Below the pieces are notes generated by a model. It was not told the DNA's origin. It searched no databases and saw only the letters and a list, made by a program, of their open reading frames with translations. A DNA stretch of 64,000 bases from Blastocystis hominis (taxonomy: Eukaryota > Sar > Bigyra > Opalinata > Blastocystidae): contig NW_013171867.1 in NCBI RefSeq assembly GCF_000151665.1, positions 498,946 through 562,945 on the forward strand, written 5' to 3'. Both the position numbers and the translations under genes were made by a program. This document shows positions 44,570 through 53,449 of the stretch, one piece after another (position 1 is the stretch's first letter; each line of letters opens with the position of its first letter).

Positions 44570-44615
44570 GGGGCAGCGAAGCTGCCCCGGGGAGAAAAAC
44601 AAAGTTTTTCTCCCT
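44570..44615. repeat. GC-rich palindrome pair upstream of the capsid gene
   Basis: GGGGCAGCGAAGCTGCCCC followed by GGGAGAAAAAC/GTTTTTCTCCC, between the divergent fibre-like and capsid genes, ending just before the capsid TAAATG. Confidence 0.8.
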
Positions 44616-44622
44616 ATAGTAA

Positions 44623-45912
44623 ATGGCAACTACAATTCCTCCTGTGCATAACTACGAATCGCAGATTGTGTTCAGCAATCAGTCCAATAACATCAAGTCG
44701 ACCGATGTGATCAATTGGACGATCGCTCCATCCGGTGATGACGTGTACTTCAATCTGTACAAGTCTCGAATGACCTTCAAGCTCAAGATCACCGGGTTGG
44801 CAAATAATGCAGGCAGTTCGTCGAAGGATATCTATGTTCCGGTGAAGAAGAACATGTCGGGCATTGTGAACAACACGAAGGTCACATACACCTATTGGAA
44901 TGGTGAGAACTTGGCGTCCTTGCCTCTGAGTGCAGACAATGAGAACATCGGTCAGATCCGGTCACTCTTGAATGCGCTCACGGACAACAAGCACAACAAT
45001 GTGGTGAACGAAGGATTGAAGGAACTGTCCTACATCTACTACGATGACCGTGACTACGATACAACCGATAAAACCGCGAGAACTGCGGCCATCCTGGGTC
45101 GACCTTATGGCGGGAAGTTATTCTACAACATGCTCAAGTTCGTACAGCCACCTGGATCGACCACGGCGTACACGACGATCAATGTGAACTTTGCAGACAT
45201 CTTCGAAGGTTGTTCTCAGGAACGATTCATCAATCTCACGCAGATGGATGCTCAGATCTATCCCACGAACGACGATGCATACTTCTACATCGATGCTGGC
45301 AAAATCAATACCGCTACAAGTCCGGACGCTGTTCCATCAGCCACGGCTTTCACCGGTGTATACTTCGATACATGCACGCTTTGGTATCACAGTTACAAGA
45401 CGAGCGATGATTCGACCTTCGATCCTGAAGACACTCAGTTGGTGAAGAACCAGATCATGACCAAGACGTTCCGCATTCCTTCTGGCCAGAACTTCATCGA
45501 TGATCGTGTGCTGGTCAACTTCCCCGTCAAGATGATGTTCATGATGTTCACGGACGACAATGGTGATTTCTCGACTCTCAAGGACATTCGATTCAAGCGT
45601 ATCTCATTGAACATCGCTGGTGAACAGAAGCGTATCATCAATGTGGACAACACGAACACACCTGATGGAATTGATCACACGTTCTTCGAATGGATGGACT
45701 ATCTTTGCAATAGTCGTTCCGACGAGTACGACACGCTGTTGACGTACAAGACGTGGTTGAATCAGTTCCGAATCTTCGCCTTCCCGTTAGCCGAGTGGTT
45801 CCCGATGCGAGCAGCGAATCAGATCCAGTTTGAAATCGAGTTGGAAGAGGATGTTGCAGCGACGACCCAGATGCACCTCATCATGATCCGTGCCAACACG
45901 GTGGGAGCGTAG
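44623..45912 (+). CDS. Major capsid protein candidate (double jelly-roll type)
   Basis: 429 residues, starting in AGTAAATG. The N-terminal part (WTIAPSGDDVYFNLYKSRMTFKLKI) matches the opening strands of Polinton capsid proteins, the middle has INVNFADIFEGCSQERFINL where such proteins move to the second jelly roll, and the end is AANQIQFEIELEEDVAA before a final strand. It is short compared with the usual 500-650 residues. It lies beside the packaging ATPase, as expected for a capsid module. Recognised by pattern rather than by close similarity. Confidence 0.62.
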   Translation: MATTIPPVHNYESQIVFSNQSNNIKSTDVINWTIAPSGDDVYFNLYKSRMTFKLKITGLANNAGSSSKDIYVPVKKNMSGIVNNTKVTYTYWNGENLASLPLSADNENIGQIRSLLNALTDNKHNNVVNEGLKELSYIYYDDRDYDTTDKTARTAAILGRPYGGKLFYNMLKFVQPPGSTTAYTTINVNFADIFEGCSQERFINLTQMDAQIYPTNDDAYFYIDAGKINTATSPDAVPSATAFTGVYFDTCTLWYHSYKTSDDSTFDPEDTQLVKNQIMTKTFRIPSGQNFIDDRVLVNFPVKMMFMMFTDDNGDFSTLKDIRFKRISLNIAGEQKRIINVDNTNTPDGIDHTFFEWMDYLCNSRSDEYDTLLTYKTWLNQFRIFAFPLAEWFPMRAANQIQFEIELEEDVAATTQMHLIMIRANTVGA

Positions 45913-45937
45913 CTTCCCCAAGCGTAAGGCTAACTTT

Positions 45938-45978
45938 GAGGCGACGAAGTCGCCTCGGGAGGCATCGCAGATGCCTCC
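45938..45978. repeat. GC-rich palindrome pair after the capsid gene
   Basis: GAGGCGACGAAGTCGCCTC and GGAGGCATCGCAGATGCCTCC, beginning 26 nt after the capsid stop. Confidence 0.8.
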
Positions 45979-46024
45979 ATAACTAATATCACTTAAAGAT
46001 TTCAAAACATAAATATAAATAGAT

Positions 46025-46558
46025 ATGAGCAACAAGATTCAGGTTTTCGATCTTTCCAACACTTCTAACATTTCTCTCACTTCCACTGGATTCAAGAAAG
46101 AAGGCGAATCGGCTAAGTATGTCTGCAAGATCACCGATGCTACCATTGTTTTCGTGGGTGACAACTCGAAGTTCGAAACAGACAAGAAGAAACTGTTCAA
46201 CACTTTCTCCATCACACTGCCCAAGGAGCAATCGGAAGAGTTCAAAAGAATTCTTGATGAGACGAAGAGAGATAGTCGATCGTACAGTGAATACGAAGGT
46301 GAGATCCAGTTCAAAGTGAAATTGAGTCCGAACACGAAGATCGTGAATAACGACAAGAAGCCTATCAAGATCGATCTGCGAAATGTGCCCTGTACTGATC
46401 TTCGTGAATACAAGGACGCAACGATCGATATCGTAGTAACTGGTACGAGCAATGAATTTGAGGGCAAAAATGGTGATATGTTTTCGTACATATCACTCAC
46501 GGCAACTCAAATCAAGATCAAGAGTATGAATAGTGTCTTCGATTGCGATTTCTTGTAA
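46025..46558 (+). CDS. Element protein, possible single-stranded DNA-binding protein
   Basis: 177 residues, highly charged and beta-rich (NISLTSTGFKKEG, YEGEIQFKVKLSP, TIDIVVTGTSNEFEG, YISLTATQIKIKS). The strand pattern and length suit an OB-fold nucleic-acid-binding protein, but no signature confirms it. Lies between the capsid and ATPase genes. Confidence 0.45.
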   Translation: MSNKIQVFDLSNTSNISLTSTGFKKEGESAKYVCKITDATIVFVGDNSKFETDKKKLFNTFSITLPKEQSEEFKRILDETKRDSRSYSEYEGEIQFKVKLSPNTKIVNNDKKPIKIDLRNVPCTDLREYKDATIDIVVTGTSNEFEGKNGDMFSYISLTATQIKIKSMNSVFDCDFL

Positions 46559-46624
46559 GAGGTATGTGTGATAGATTCCTTTTTCACTTTGGGCGTCGCG
46601 GATGTCGTGATAACCAAAGTAAAT

Positions 46625-46677
46625 AGGGGCAACTGCGTTGCCCCGGGAAGCCGAAGGCTTCCCACGAAGTTCCTCCC
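46625..46677. repeat. GC-rich palindromes before the ATPase gene
   Basis: GGGGCAACTGCGTTGCCCC and GGGAAGCCGAAGGCTTCCC, between the SSB-like and ATPase genes. Confidence 0.8.
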
Positions 46678-46683
46678 TAATAA

Positions 46684-48156
46684 ATGGAAGATAGTCCGTA
46701 CATTCCCAACATAGACACTACACTACTCTCGATCAAGAACCGAATAAGACGATTTAACCATCGATGTCCGTATAACAACAAACGATTGACAAGAAGAACA
46801 GAAAATACGCTCAATCAAGCCGAAGTAATGCAGGATACCATCAAACAACGGATGGAGAATGAAACTGATGAGGAGAAGAGCAAGCAATATGCCAAAATAC
46901 TGAAAGAATTAGCCGACTATATCCAGCCAGAGCAAACCATTGACGAGCAGTTGCAAGACCTTCGACAAAACAAGGAGAGCATGGGCATTATGAAGTTCGA
47001 TTGGGAACTCGATTGTCAGGACACATTCCTCAATCAATTCACACTCATCATTGCTCCTTCCAAGTCGGGCAAGTCGTTCCTCATCAATCAGTTGTGCTAC
47101 GAGATACCTCACTCGTTCGACAAGATCTGCTTCTTCATGGGAAAGGTGAGCTATGAAAACAAGTGTCCACAAGTGCTCAAACATGTCGCCAACAAAGCAG
47201 GCATCAAGACGCAATGGATCAACACTGACAACGAAGTACGTCCTGACTTTACCGATAGTGAGGACGTCGCGTACAAACAATTGAATGACGATGGATCAAG
47301 TGTGGCGATCTACAATGACACCACATACCCCTCGATCTACATCTTCGACGATTTATATACGAAGCCGAACGATCACTGGGTGGTGAACTTCATGGACACC
47401 ATGGCTTGCATGAGTCGACATCGGAAGACCAGTTGTTTCATTGCATTCCAAGGATTCACTCACTTGAGCAACAAGATCCTGGACAACGCCACTCGAATCT
47501 TCTTGTACTACGATATCCTTGGACGAGAGGATCTGTGGCGCAAAATGAAGATACCACCACCGTCCAATTTGAGCGAGGTACTTCGTGATATCCAGATGGG
47601 CATGCACACACGATGGTACTACCTGGATGACGATTCGCTGGTCGAGTACGTCCCATACGAGCTGAGTAGCAAACAACAGGCAATCAACAAGATGCGATCG
47701 AAGTTACCGAAGGCATTGAGTGATGAACGAAAACGCAAAGAAGTGGAAGAGAAGCAACGACAAGTGCAGCAACTCGAAGAGGAACTTGGACGCACTTCCG
47801 ACAATAAGAAGACCAAAGAGGGAGGAAGCTTCGCTTCCTCCCGAGGCAACTTCGTTGCCTCCAAAGTGAATAAGGGACGCACGTACAATCTCTTGGACAT
47901 CAAAGAAGCCGTTGAAATCAAACCACAGGACTACAGCAAAGCCATCAACACCAAGGAATTCCAGTTCGTACAAAAGCCGAGAGATGGAACACAGAACTAC
48001 ACGAGCGACACTTCTACCAAGCAAAAGAAAGGCATGGCGGGACAAAGTCCCGCCGGGACGACGAAGGGGGCGATGTACATCGCCCCGGGAAGCCTTCGGC
48101 TTCCCACGAAGTCGTCCCGAGGTAAGGGACTGCGTTCCAAGTACGACTTGACATAA
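46684..48156 (+). CDS. Genome-packaging ATPase (A32/FtsK-HerA type)
   Basis: 490 residues, starting in AATAAATG. Walker A IIAPSKSGKSFLINQL (about residue 118-133), Walker B PSIYIFDDLYT (about 220), sensor-like SRHRKTSCFIAFQGFTH and NATRIFLYY, the pattern of A32-like motors that pump DNA into capsids. Residues 1-105 are a helical extension with an early basic stretch. The C-terminal 110 residues are low complexity: two palindromic repeats (47819-47861 and 48037-48119) lie in frame and encode FASSRGNFVAS and APGSLRLPTKSS, the second identical to a stretch in the integrase tail. Confidence 0.9.
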   Translation: MEDSPYIPNIDTTLLSIKNRIRRFNHRCPYNNKRLTRRTENTLNQAEVMQDTIKQRMENETDEEKSKQYAKILKELADYIQPEQTIDEQLQDLRQNKESMGIMKFDWELDCQDTFLNQFTLIIAPSKSGKSFLINQLCYEIPHSFDKICFFMGKVSYENKCPQVLKHVANKAGIKTQWINTDNEVRPDFTDSEDVAYKQLNDDGSSVAIYNDTTYPSIYIFDDLYTKPNDHWVVNFMDTMACMSRHRKTSCFIAFQGFTHLSNKILDNATRIFLYYDILGREDLWRKMKIPPPSNLSEVLRDIQMGMHTRWYYLDDDSLVEYVPYELSSKQQAINKMRSKLPKALSDERKRKEVEEKQRQVQQLEEELGRTSDNKKTKEGGSFASSRGNFVASKVNKGRTYNLLDIKEAVEIKPQDYSKAINTKEFQFVQKPRDGTQNYTSDTSTKQKKGMAGQSPAGTTKGAMYIAPGSLRLPTKSSRGKGLRSKYDLT

Positions 48157-48217
48157 CCGTGATGGCCAAAGAGGGGCGAAACTATGTTTCTCTCCCGAGG
48201 CGACAACGTTGCCTCCA
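47819..48217. repeat. Three palindrome clusters at the ATPase 3' end
   Basis: Clusters at 47819-47861 (GGAGGAAGCTTCGCTTCCTCC and GAGGCAACTTCGTTGCCTC) and 48037-48119 (nested, outer GGGACGAC...GTCGTCCC) lie inside the ATPase frame; a more decayed one at 48172-48217 follows the stop. Confidence 0.8.
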
Positions 48218-48250
48218 AAGTAAAAAAGGATCGACCATGTTTACTTTGGG

Positions 48251-49318
48251 CTAACCATCCAAGTCACTTCGCCAACCAAGGCCAACACGAGCCTGCTTTG
48301 CTTCTTTCTCTATTTCTGGAATAATGTCAAATCTCTCTTTTTCCCATACATCCATTGGAATCGTATAATGAGTCTTACGTACCTTTTTCCCACCATACTT
48401 CTTACACAAGTCTAAAAGGATTTTATCGATCTCGTCTTTGAACGTGAAACCATTCGGTATGTCTTTCACTCTATACACACATACACGTCCCTCTCTATCC
48501 ATTTTGGAACATGTACTCTTCCATTTATCTGATTTAACATGTTGTGAATAGATGTGCACATTATCATCATTTTCAACGATAATGTACGTTATGAAAAAGT
48601 ACCATTGTTGACCTACTTTATTTGGCACACGGCGATCCTTCAATTCCTTGTTCTCATGGGTCAGCTCTTCATTCGCACGTCTCAGCTCTTCGTTTGCCTT
48701 TCGAAGGTAGTCATTGTCCTCCTGTCGAAGACGTGTTAGGAATCTAAGCACATCGCAGGCAAATGCAGGATCGGCCCACATGAGGCATGCGTGAAGTAGC
48801 TCTTCGCATACTATGTAACCCTTGTTTGTACCATTGAATTCAGGGGTTGTAACATACTGAATCACGTCGCAAATATCAAACTTGTCGTTTTGGGTGCCCT
48901 TTGACGGTAGGTCGGAATTCCGACCTACTGTAGAATGACTGTTTTTGGCACTATTTTCACCCTCTAGTCCCTCGTTTGACAGGGGGTGGGAATTCCCACG
49001 AGCTGTAGATTGACCGTTTTTGGCACTATTTTCACCCTCTAGTCCCTCGTTTGACGGTAGGTCGGAATTCCCACGAGCTGTAGATTGGCCCTCTAGACCC
49101 TCGTTTGACAGGTGGCTGGAATTCCAGCCACCTGTTTTTGCCATGTGTTCGATCAGTTCTTGGGTTTGCTTATTCTCAAGGTAATGTTTGAATCGCTTGT
49201 TTGTACCGTGCTTCTCGTTGTACTGTCTCAACAGATCAGAGACAAGGTACATTCGAATACCATTATCAAGGCACATACGAATCTTGTAGTCGTAGAAGTC
49301 AATCTCTTCGAATTTCAT
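48251..49318 (-). CDS. KilA-N domain protein
   Basis: 355 residues. The KilA-N/MSV199-type DNA-binding domain is split by an insert: DNGIRMYLVSDLLRQYNEKHGT and HYLENKQTQELIEHM before it, GYIVCEELLHACLMWADPAFACDVLRFL after it. The insert (about residues 70-140) holds three to four copies of a unit SNEGLEGENSAKNGQSTARG. A short coiled coil (LRKANEELRRANEEL) and a C-terminal domain like DUF3627 (WYFFITYIIVENDDNVHIYSQH) follow. KilA-N proteins occur in many large DNA viruses and phages as probable regulators. Start context is GAAATG, unlike the TAAATG genes, so it may belong to another expression class. Confidence 0.75.
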   Translation of the reverse strand: MKFEEIDFYDYKIRMCLDNGIRMYLVSDLLRQYNEKHGTNKRFKHYLENKQTQELIEHMAKTGGWNSSHLSNEGLEGQSTARGNSDLPSNEGLEGENSAKNGQSTARGNSHPLSNEGLEGENSAKNSHSTVGRNSDLPSKGTQNDKFDICDVIQYVTTPEFNGTNKGYIVCEELLHACLMWADPAFACDVLRFLTRLRQEDNDYLRKANEELRRANEELTHENKELKDRRVPNKVGQQWYFFITYIIVENDDNVHIYSQHVKSDKWKSTCSKMDREGRVCVYRVKDIPNGFTFKDEIDKILLDLCKKYGGKKVRKTHYTIPMDVWEKERFDIIPEIEKEAKQARVGLGWRSDLDG

Positions 49319-49390
49319 TTCTATTTGTATTTATGTATTGAACTCTTTTAAGTACAATAGTTACAGTAGGGAACACTACGTGCCCCCCCC

Positions 49391-49410
49391 GGGGAAGCTT
49401 CGCTTCCCCT
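49391..49410. repeat. GC-rich palindrome after the protease gene
   Basis: GGGGAAGCTTCGCTTCCCC between the convergent-side ends of the protease and KilA-N regions, preceded by a run of nine C. Confidence 0.75.
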
Positions 49411-49886
49411 TACACCCTCTGGATAGCTGGGTCAACAGCGTCGTGCGTGTACAAGTGAAGGAGTGCCAAGTAGCCACAGTTGTTGGCAAAGATCGACTGG
49501 TATTTCACTTTGTTCACACGGAACACACGGTTCGTACCTGTCAACGGGAAGTCATTCATCTCGCCAAAGCTGTCCTGGTAGTTCAGCGTGCCATCGTCTT
49601 CACGGAAGCAAGAAACAAAGTGACCGAGCTTACTATTATCCTCGAATGGTATCCAGATGATGCAATTCGCCGGTTCTTTGTACTCTTTGGCCAGTCTCTT
49701 GTACTTGTCCAATTCCATCACATCGAAGTCGGGTATCTCGAGTTGCTTGGCCAGTTTTCGAACTTCATCGAAAGTCATTGGTTCAGCATCCACATTCATG
49801 TATCCATGCTTGTAGAGTTTACTTAGTACGGAGGAAGCTCTGCTTTGGGGCGACAAAGTCGCCCCGGCGGAACGAAGTTCCGCCAT
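49410..49886 (-). CDS. Adenain-like maturation cysteine protease
   Basis: Catalytic histidine in KLGHFVSCF (about residue 85), then YQDSFGE carrying the acidic/Asp position, and cysteine in NNCGYLALLHL (about 138), in the order of adenovirus-type proteases. Polinton proteases of this type cleave capsid precursors. The usual start may be ATG at 49799 (MNVDAEPMTFDEV); the upstream 29 codons lie in a palindromic repeat (49829-49917) and give low-complexity sequence. It is 130-158 residues, on the short side. Adjacent to its probable substrate. Confidence 0.82.
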   Translation of the reverse strand: MAELRSAGATLSPQSRASSVLSKLYKHGYMNVDAEPMTFDEVRKLAKQLEIPDFDVMELDKYKRLAKEYKEPANCIIWIPFEDNSKLGHFVSCFREDDGTLNYQDSFGEMNDFPLTGTNRVFRVNKVKYQSIFANNCGYLALLHLYTHDAVDPAIQRV

Positions 49887-49917
49887 GCTTCCTCCCGGGG
49901 CAGCGACGCTGCCCCTC
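49829..49917. repeat. Nested GC-rich palindrome between pVI-like and protease genes
   Basis: An outer GGAGGAAGC...GCTTCCTCC encloses GGGGCGACAAAGTCGCCCC and GGCGGAACGAAGTTCCGCC; GGGGCAGCGACGCTGCCCC follows and touches the stop of the pVI-like gene. Confidence 0.8.
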
Positions 49918-50914
49918 AGTACACTCTCCTTCGAATCACTGACTCGTGCATCTTGTTCTCGTTCTGTGGAAGGGCTGTGAGGATGCGATTCTTTTTTTTC
50001 GTCTGGACTTCAATTGCTTGTGTCTCGTTGTCCAGGTCAGAAATATCGTAACCAGTGCCGGCTTTGCTTTCCTTGCCCTGAATCTGGTTTGCCACATCGC
50101 TAACCGTACCCTTCGCCATGTCACCTATCACATTCGCGAGCTGCTTCACGGTGTCCGATCCTGTCTTGTTGCTCACATAGTTCACACCCTTGTTGATCGC
50201 GTTGTTCGCGGCATTCGTGCCAGCATTGACCAGGATATCGGTGATGGGTTTTAACTTGTCGGCATTGTTGTCGTACCAACCTTTGATCTTGTTCCAGGCA
50301 TTCTTGAAAAACGTGCCAACACGACTTGAACCGGCGTACAAGGCTCCACCTCGGACTTCGATGTTTTTACTTTGTCGTTCGATGGCTTTCATGGTCTTCA
50401 ACACGTCGTCGTAATCGCTAGGGTTGATTCCATTGAGGAACACAGCAGAAGCTCCTCCGAATTTGAGTGCACCTCCCTCCTTACCACTAATCAAACTTTT
50501 GAGACTCGAGATGATCTGTGGAGCCATCTGAATGAGCGCTGGGATGATCGTGGCAGCGATGGTACCAAGTGCTCCGCCTTTCTTTAGTCCGGTCAGCTCG
50601 TTCATCAATTGCGCTTCATTGAAGGCTAGTGCTCCAGCGGATTTAGAGTCTGTCTGACATGCACCACCTTCCTTGAAAGCAATGGCTCCACCGGTGTCCT
50701 TGGTCGCCCCATTGAAAGCAATAGCACCAGCTGTTTTCGTCTTACTAGCTCGTTTTGGTGTTCGCTTTCGTGATCGCTTTGATTGCACTGGTGCTTCGAG
50801 TTCCTTGTGTAGATTCAATGTCTTGCGTCGATCCACAATCGTTCCACTATCCTGTTCTCGGAAATCGGGTTCGCCATAAAAGGCAGATATATCAACAGTG
50901 AATGGAATTGCCAT
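49916..50914 (-). CDS. pVI-like minor capsid precursor with repeated GG-A sites
   Basis: 332 residues, starting in ATAAATG. A basic segment (SKRSRKRTPKRASK) precedes repeated GAIAF, GGAIAF, GGACQ, GGALG, GGALKFGG and GGALYAG sites, which look like cleavage sites for an adenain-type protease. Hydrophobic/amphipathic stretches ALGTIAATIIPALIQMAPQI and FFKNAWNKIKGWYDNNADKL resemble the membrane-lytic region of adenovirus pVI. Probably an internal protein released and processed during maturation. Assignment is by composition and context. Confidence 0.6.
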   Translation of the reverse strand: MAIPFTVDISAFYGEPDFREQDSGTIVDRRKTLNLHKELEAPVQSKRSRKRTPKRASKTKTAGAIAFNGATKDTGGAIAFKEGGACQTDSKSAGALAFNEAQLMNELTGLKKGGALGTIAATIIPALIQMAPQIISSLKSLISGKEGGALKFGGASAVFLNGINPSDYDDVLKTMKAIERQSKNIEVRGGALYAGSSRVGTFFKNAWNKIKGWYDNNADKLKPITDILVNAGTNAANNAINKGVNYVSNKTGSDTVKQLANVIGDMAKGTVSDVANQIQGKESKAGTGYDISDLDNETQAIEVQTKKKNRILTALPQNENKMHESVIRRRVY

Positions 50915-50921
50915 TTATGTA

Positions 50922-50963
50922 TGGGGAAATCGTAGATTTCCCCGGGGGCACGAAGTGCCCCAT
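50922..50963. repeat. GC-rich palindrome pair upstream of the pVI-like gene
   Basis: GGGGAAATCGTAGATTTCCCC and GGGGCACGAAGTGCCCC fill most of the gap between two structural genes. Weaker relatives are near 53410-53446 and 55028-55045. Confidence 0.75.
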
Positions 50964-50999
50964 GCCTACAAAGTGAAAAGAAGATCAAAGATATATTCA

Positions 51000-53402
51000 T
51001 TAGCCATTGAAACCCTGTGTAATGAACATATCCTTGATCGTGTTGTACGTATTTTGCAGATATTGCTCGAATTGTTGATCTACATTGACAGCAAACCGTT
51101 TGATCTTGTTTTTCATGTAGTCCAAATAATCAGGAGTTAGATCCTTACTATTAGCTACTCGTATGAAGAAACTCATCAGTTCGGGGTCTTCATTTCGATC
51201 ACGATAAGCCCTGAAGAGACGTGAGAATCCAAGGTCATTTGCAAATTGAGCGAAAACAGGATTGTTGAAATTGCGAGCAAGCAAACTTGAGAAAGCAATG
51301 AAATCTTCGCGAGTATCATCGCTTTCCCAACTTTCCTTGGTGTCATTAGAATCTTTACTTTCATACGCGTCAATCAAGGCTGCAGCTCGATTCACTTGAT
51401 CGATTGCTTGAGGTGTGAAACTAGCATTTACACTTTCAGATTGACGACCGTCCAGTACAATCACAGGTTGAATTTGTGGCTGATTCCGGAAATATTCATA
51501 TGATTGCCAAATGGCATCCATTAAGTTCTGGATTCCTCTCATATTCTGCTGATACAATTGTTGATACAATTGTTCCCGGGACAGCTGAGTATCAGCAAAA
51601 TGATTACTCATTGTAGTAAGCAGCTGACCAGTTTGAGCATGTCCATCAACAACTGCATTACCAACATTTGTCAACAGGTTGTTAGTTTGAGTCTGATTGT
51701 CAGTGAGTTGGCTACTCATGGAATTGAATCCATTTGTCAACAGGTTGTTAGTTTTAGTCTGATTGTCAGCAAGTTGATTAACAATTGCACCCGTAGAATC
51801 TTTGATTAACTTGGTTGTTTGAGCTTGTCCTTGTTCATATTGGTTGCCCAGAGCATTCGTACCATCCAATAGTTGTTTCCTAGTTGCCTTTCCCTCTTCT
51901 GCAACCGCATTACCAAGAGCTATCAGATTCTGATTCGTAGTCTGCAATTCATTGGACACGTTTTGAATCAAAGGTGTGAATGTATTGAATGATTCAACCA
52001 ACCGTTTGTTGATTTCATCATATGCTTTTGCCAACTCAGCAGATACAAATTGCTGAATGAAGCTGTTTCGCTCTAGCCATTGTTTCAAGAAATCATTGTA
52101 CTGCGCCTTCATGAACTCTGTCAATCCATCAATTCGCATTTCACTTTGGGTTGGAATCAATGCTTGGATATCAGCAATTGCAGGAGGATCAGGTTTGTTT
52201 TCAATTCCTTGGAGACGAGCTTCGACTCCTTGCAGATATCTATTACTCTCCTCAATCACAGCCTTCTGTTGATTTACCAAGTCACCAATTTTCTGGATCA
52301 AATTGTCATCTCCTGTTGCAATGCTTGTTGCCACTTCAGCATACTTATCACTCAACGACTTGATTCCATCGTTCGTATTTGTCAATTTTGTTTGTACACC
52401 TTCCAACAATTCTAACATCTTAGGATAACCCTTGTCCTTATCTTCCAGGAAATTGATTCGTTGTGCTACATAAGCTATTGCATTATAAATATTGCCAAGG
52501 TTCACCTGGATATCAAAGCTGTTCATCACAGCAATCACTTCATCCAACTTGTTGATAATGGACGTCACATCCATCTGTTGTACGATCTGATTCGTCACAT
52601 TCAGAGGTTGTTGTTCAGGTTTGATCAACCACCGATCACGTTCAACGCGACCTTCAGCTACCAAATCTCTATATTTCGTACTACCTCGTTTCGTAGTGTG
52701 TGTCACACCTCTTTTATATGCCGTAGTATTATCGTCATTCCAATACAGGACATCTCGATTTGGATCACCATGTTCACCCACATCGTCTCGCAAGCCAGCA
52801 AAATCATTGATAATCGCTGCATTCTGTTGAGTAACTGTGTTGATACTATCTCCCATCTGTTGAGCTGCAACCGTTATGGCATCAGCAGCATTCTTCATTT
52901 CGTTGATGCTAGTTCCAAGATCACCAGTTATATTCACGATTTGTGCATCGCCAACCTGTGATCTCTGGTAGCGGATACGATAGGGTGATACTGGCTCATA
53001 TCCAAATGGATTATCAAAGATAGCTCGTTTCTCCATGTCAGACAACTTGTGATTCACAGACTGGACAATGATCTTGTTGAATTTATTGTCAATTTTAGCA
53101 TTGTAGACCACGTTGTCCTCGAATGAGTACAACAGTACGTTCTCATCGTCAATTCGCTGCATTTGATATCCACGCATGTCAGAGACGGATACACGACGAC
53201 GTTCAGCAGGTGAGAGATTCATGTACGAATCAAACAAGGTTCGCTTCTGTCGCCATTGTTCGCTCCTCATTCGCTGTTGATTGAATTCACTTTCAACGAC
53301 TTTATCGAAATAACGATTCAACATCTTGTCCATCATGTTTCTCGACTTCACTTTGTGTGGCTTGTATCGAATGATTGGAATTGTAGCAACGTATTCATCC
53401 AT
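51000..53402 (-). CDS. Large coiled-coil structural protein
   Basis: 800 residues, starting in AGTAAATG. A globular N-terminal 170 residues, then a long region of helical repeats rich in Asn/Gln/Thr (INEMKNAADAITVAAQQM, LGNAVAEEGKATRKQLLDG, QTKTNNLLTNGFNSMSSQL twice) and a helical C-terminal domain after 660. The repeats QxxTNNLLTN recur at 11-33 residue spacing. It could be a tape-measure-like, vertex or internal scaffold protein. No family recognised. Confidence 0.5.
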   Translation of the reverse strand: MDEYVATIPIIRYKPHKVKSRNMMDKMLNRYFDKVVESEFNQQRMRSEQWRQKRTLFDSYMNLSPAERRRVSVSDMRGYQMQRIDDENVLLYSFEDNVVYNAKIDNKFNKIIVQSVNHKLSDMEKRAIFDNPFGYEPVSPYRIRYQRSQVGDAQIVNITGDLGTSINEMKNAADAITVAAQQMGDSINTVTQQNAAIINDFAGLRDDVGEHGDPNRDVLYWNDDNTTAYKRGVTHTTKRGSTKYRDLVAEGRVERDRWLIKPEQQPLNVTNQIVQQMDVTSIINKLDEVIAVMNSFDIQVNLGNIYNAIAYVAQRINFLEDKDKGYPKMLELLEGVQTKLTNTNDGIKSLSDKYAEVATSIATGDDNLIQKIGDLVNQQKAVIEESNRYLQGVEARLQGIENKPDPPAIADIQALIPTQSEMRIDGLTEFMKAQYNDFLKQWLERNSFIQQFVSAELAKAYDEINKRLVESFNTFTPLIQNVSNELQTTNQNLIALGNAVAEEGKATRKQLLDGTNALGNQYEQGQAQTTKLIKDSTGAIVNQLADNQTKTNNLLTNGFNSMSSQLTDNQTQTNNLLTNVGNAVVDGHAQTGQLLTTMSNHFADTQLSREQLYQQLYQQNMRGIQNLMDAIWQSYEYFRNQPQIQPVIVLDGRQSESVNASFTPQAIDQVNRAAALIDAYESKDSNDTKESWESDDTREDFIAFSSLLARNFNNPVFAQFANDLGFSRLFRAYRDRNEDPELMSFFIRVANSKDLTPDYLDYMKNKIKRFAVNVDQQFEQYLQNTYNTIKDMFITQGFNG

Positions 53403-53449
53403 TTACTATGGGAGGAACAATGTGGGGCGACTTTGCCGTCTCCCCTTCT

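Noticed and set aside
41467-50963. CRISPR array
   Set aside because: The palindromes are irregularly spaced, variable in core, and embedded in a eukaryotic viral element; no spacer structure.
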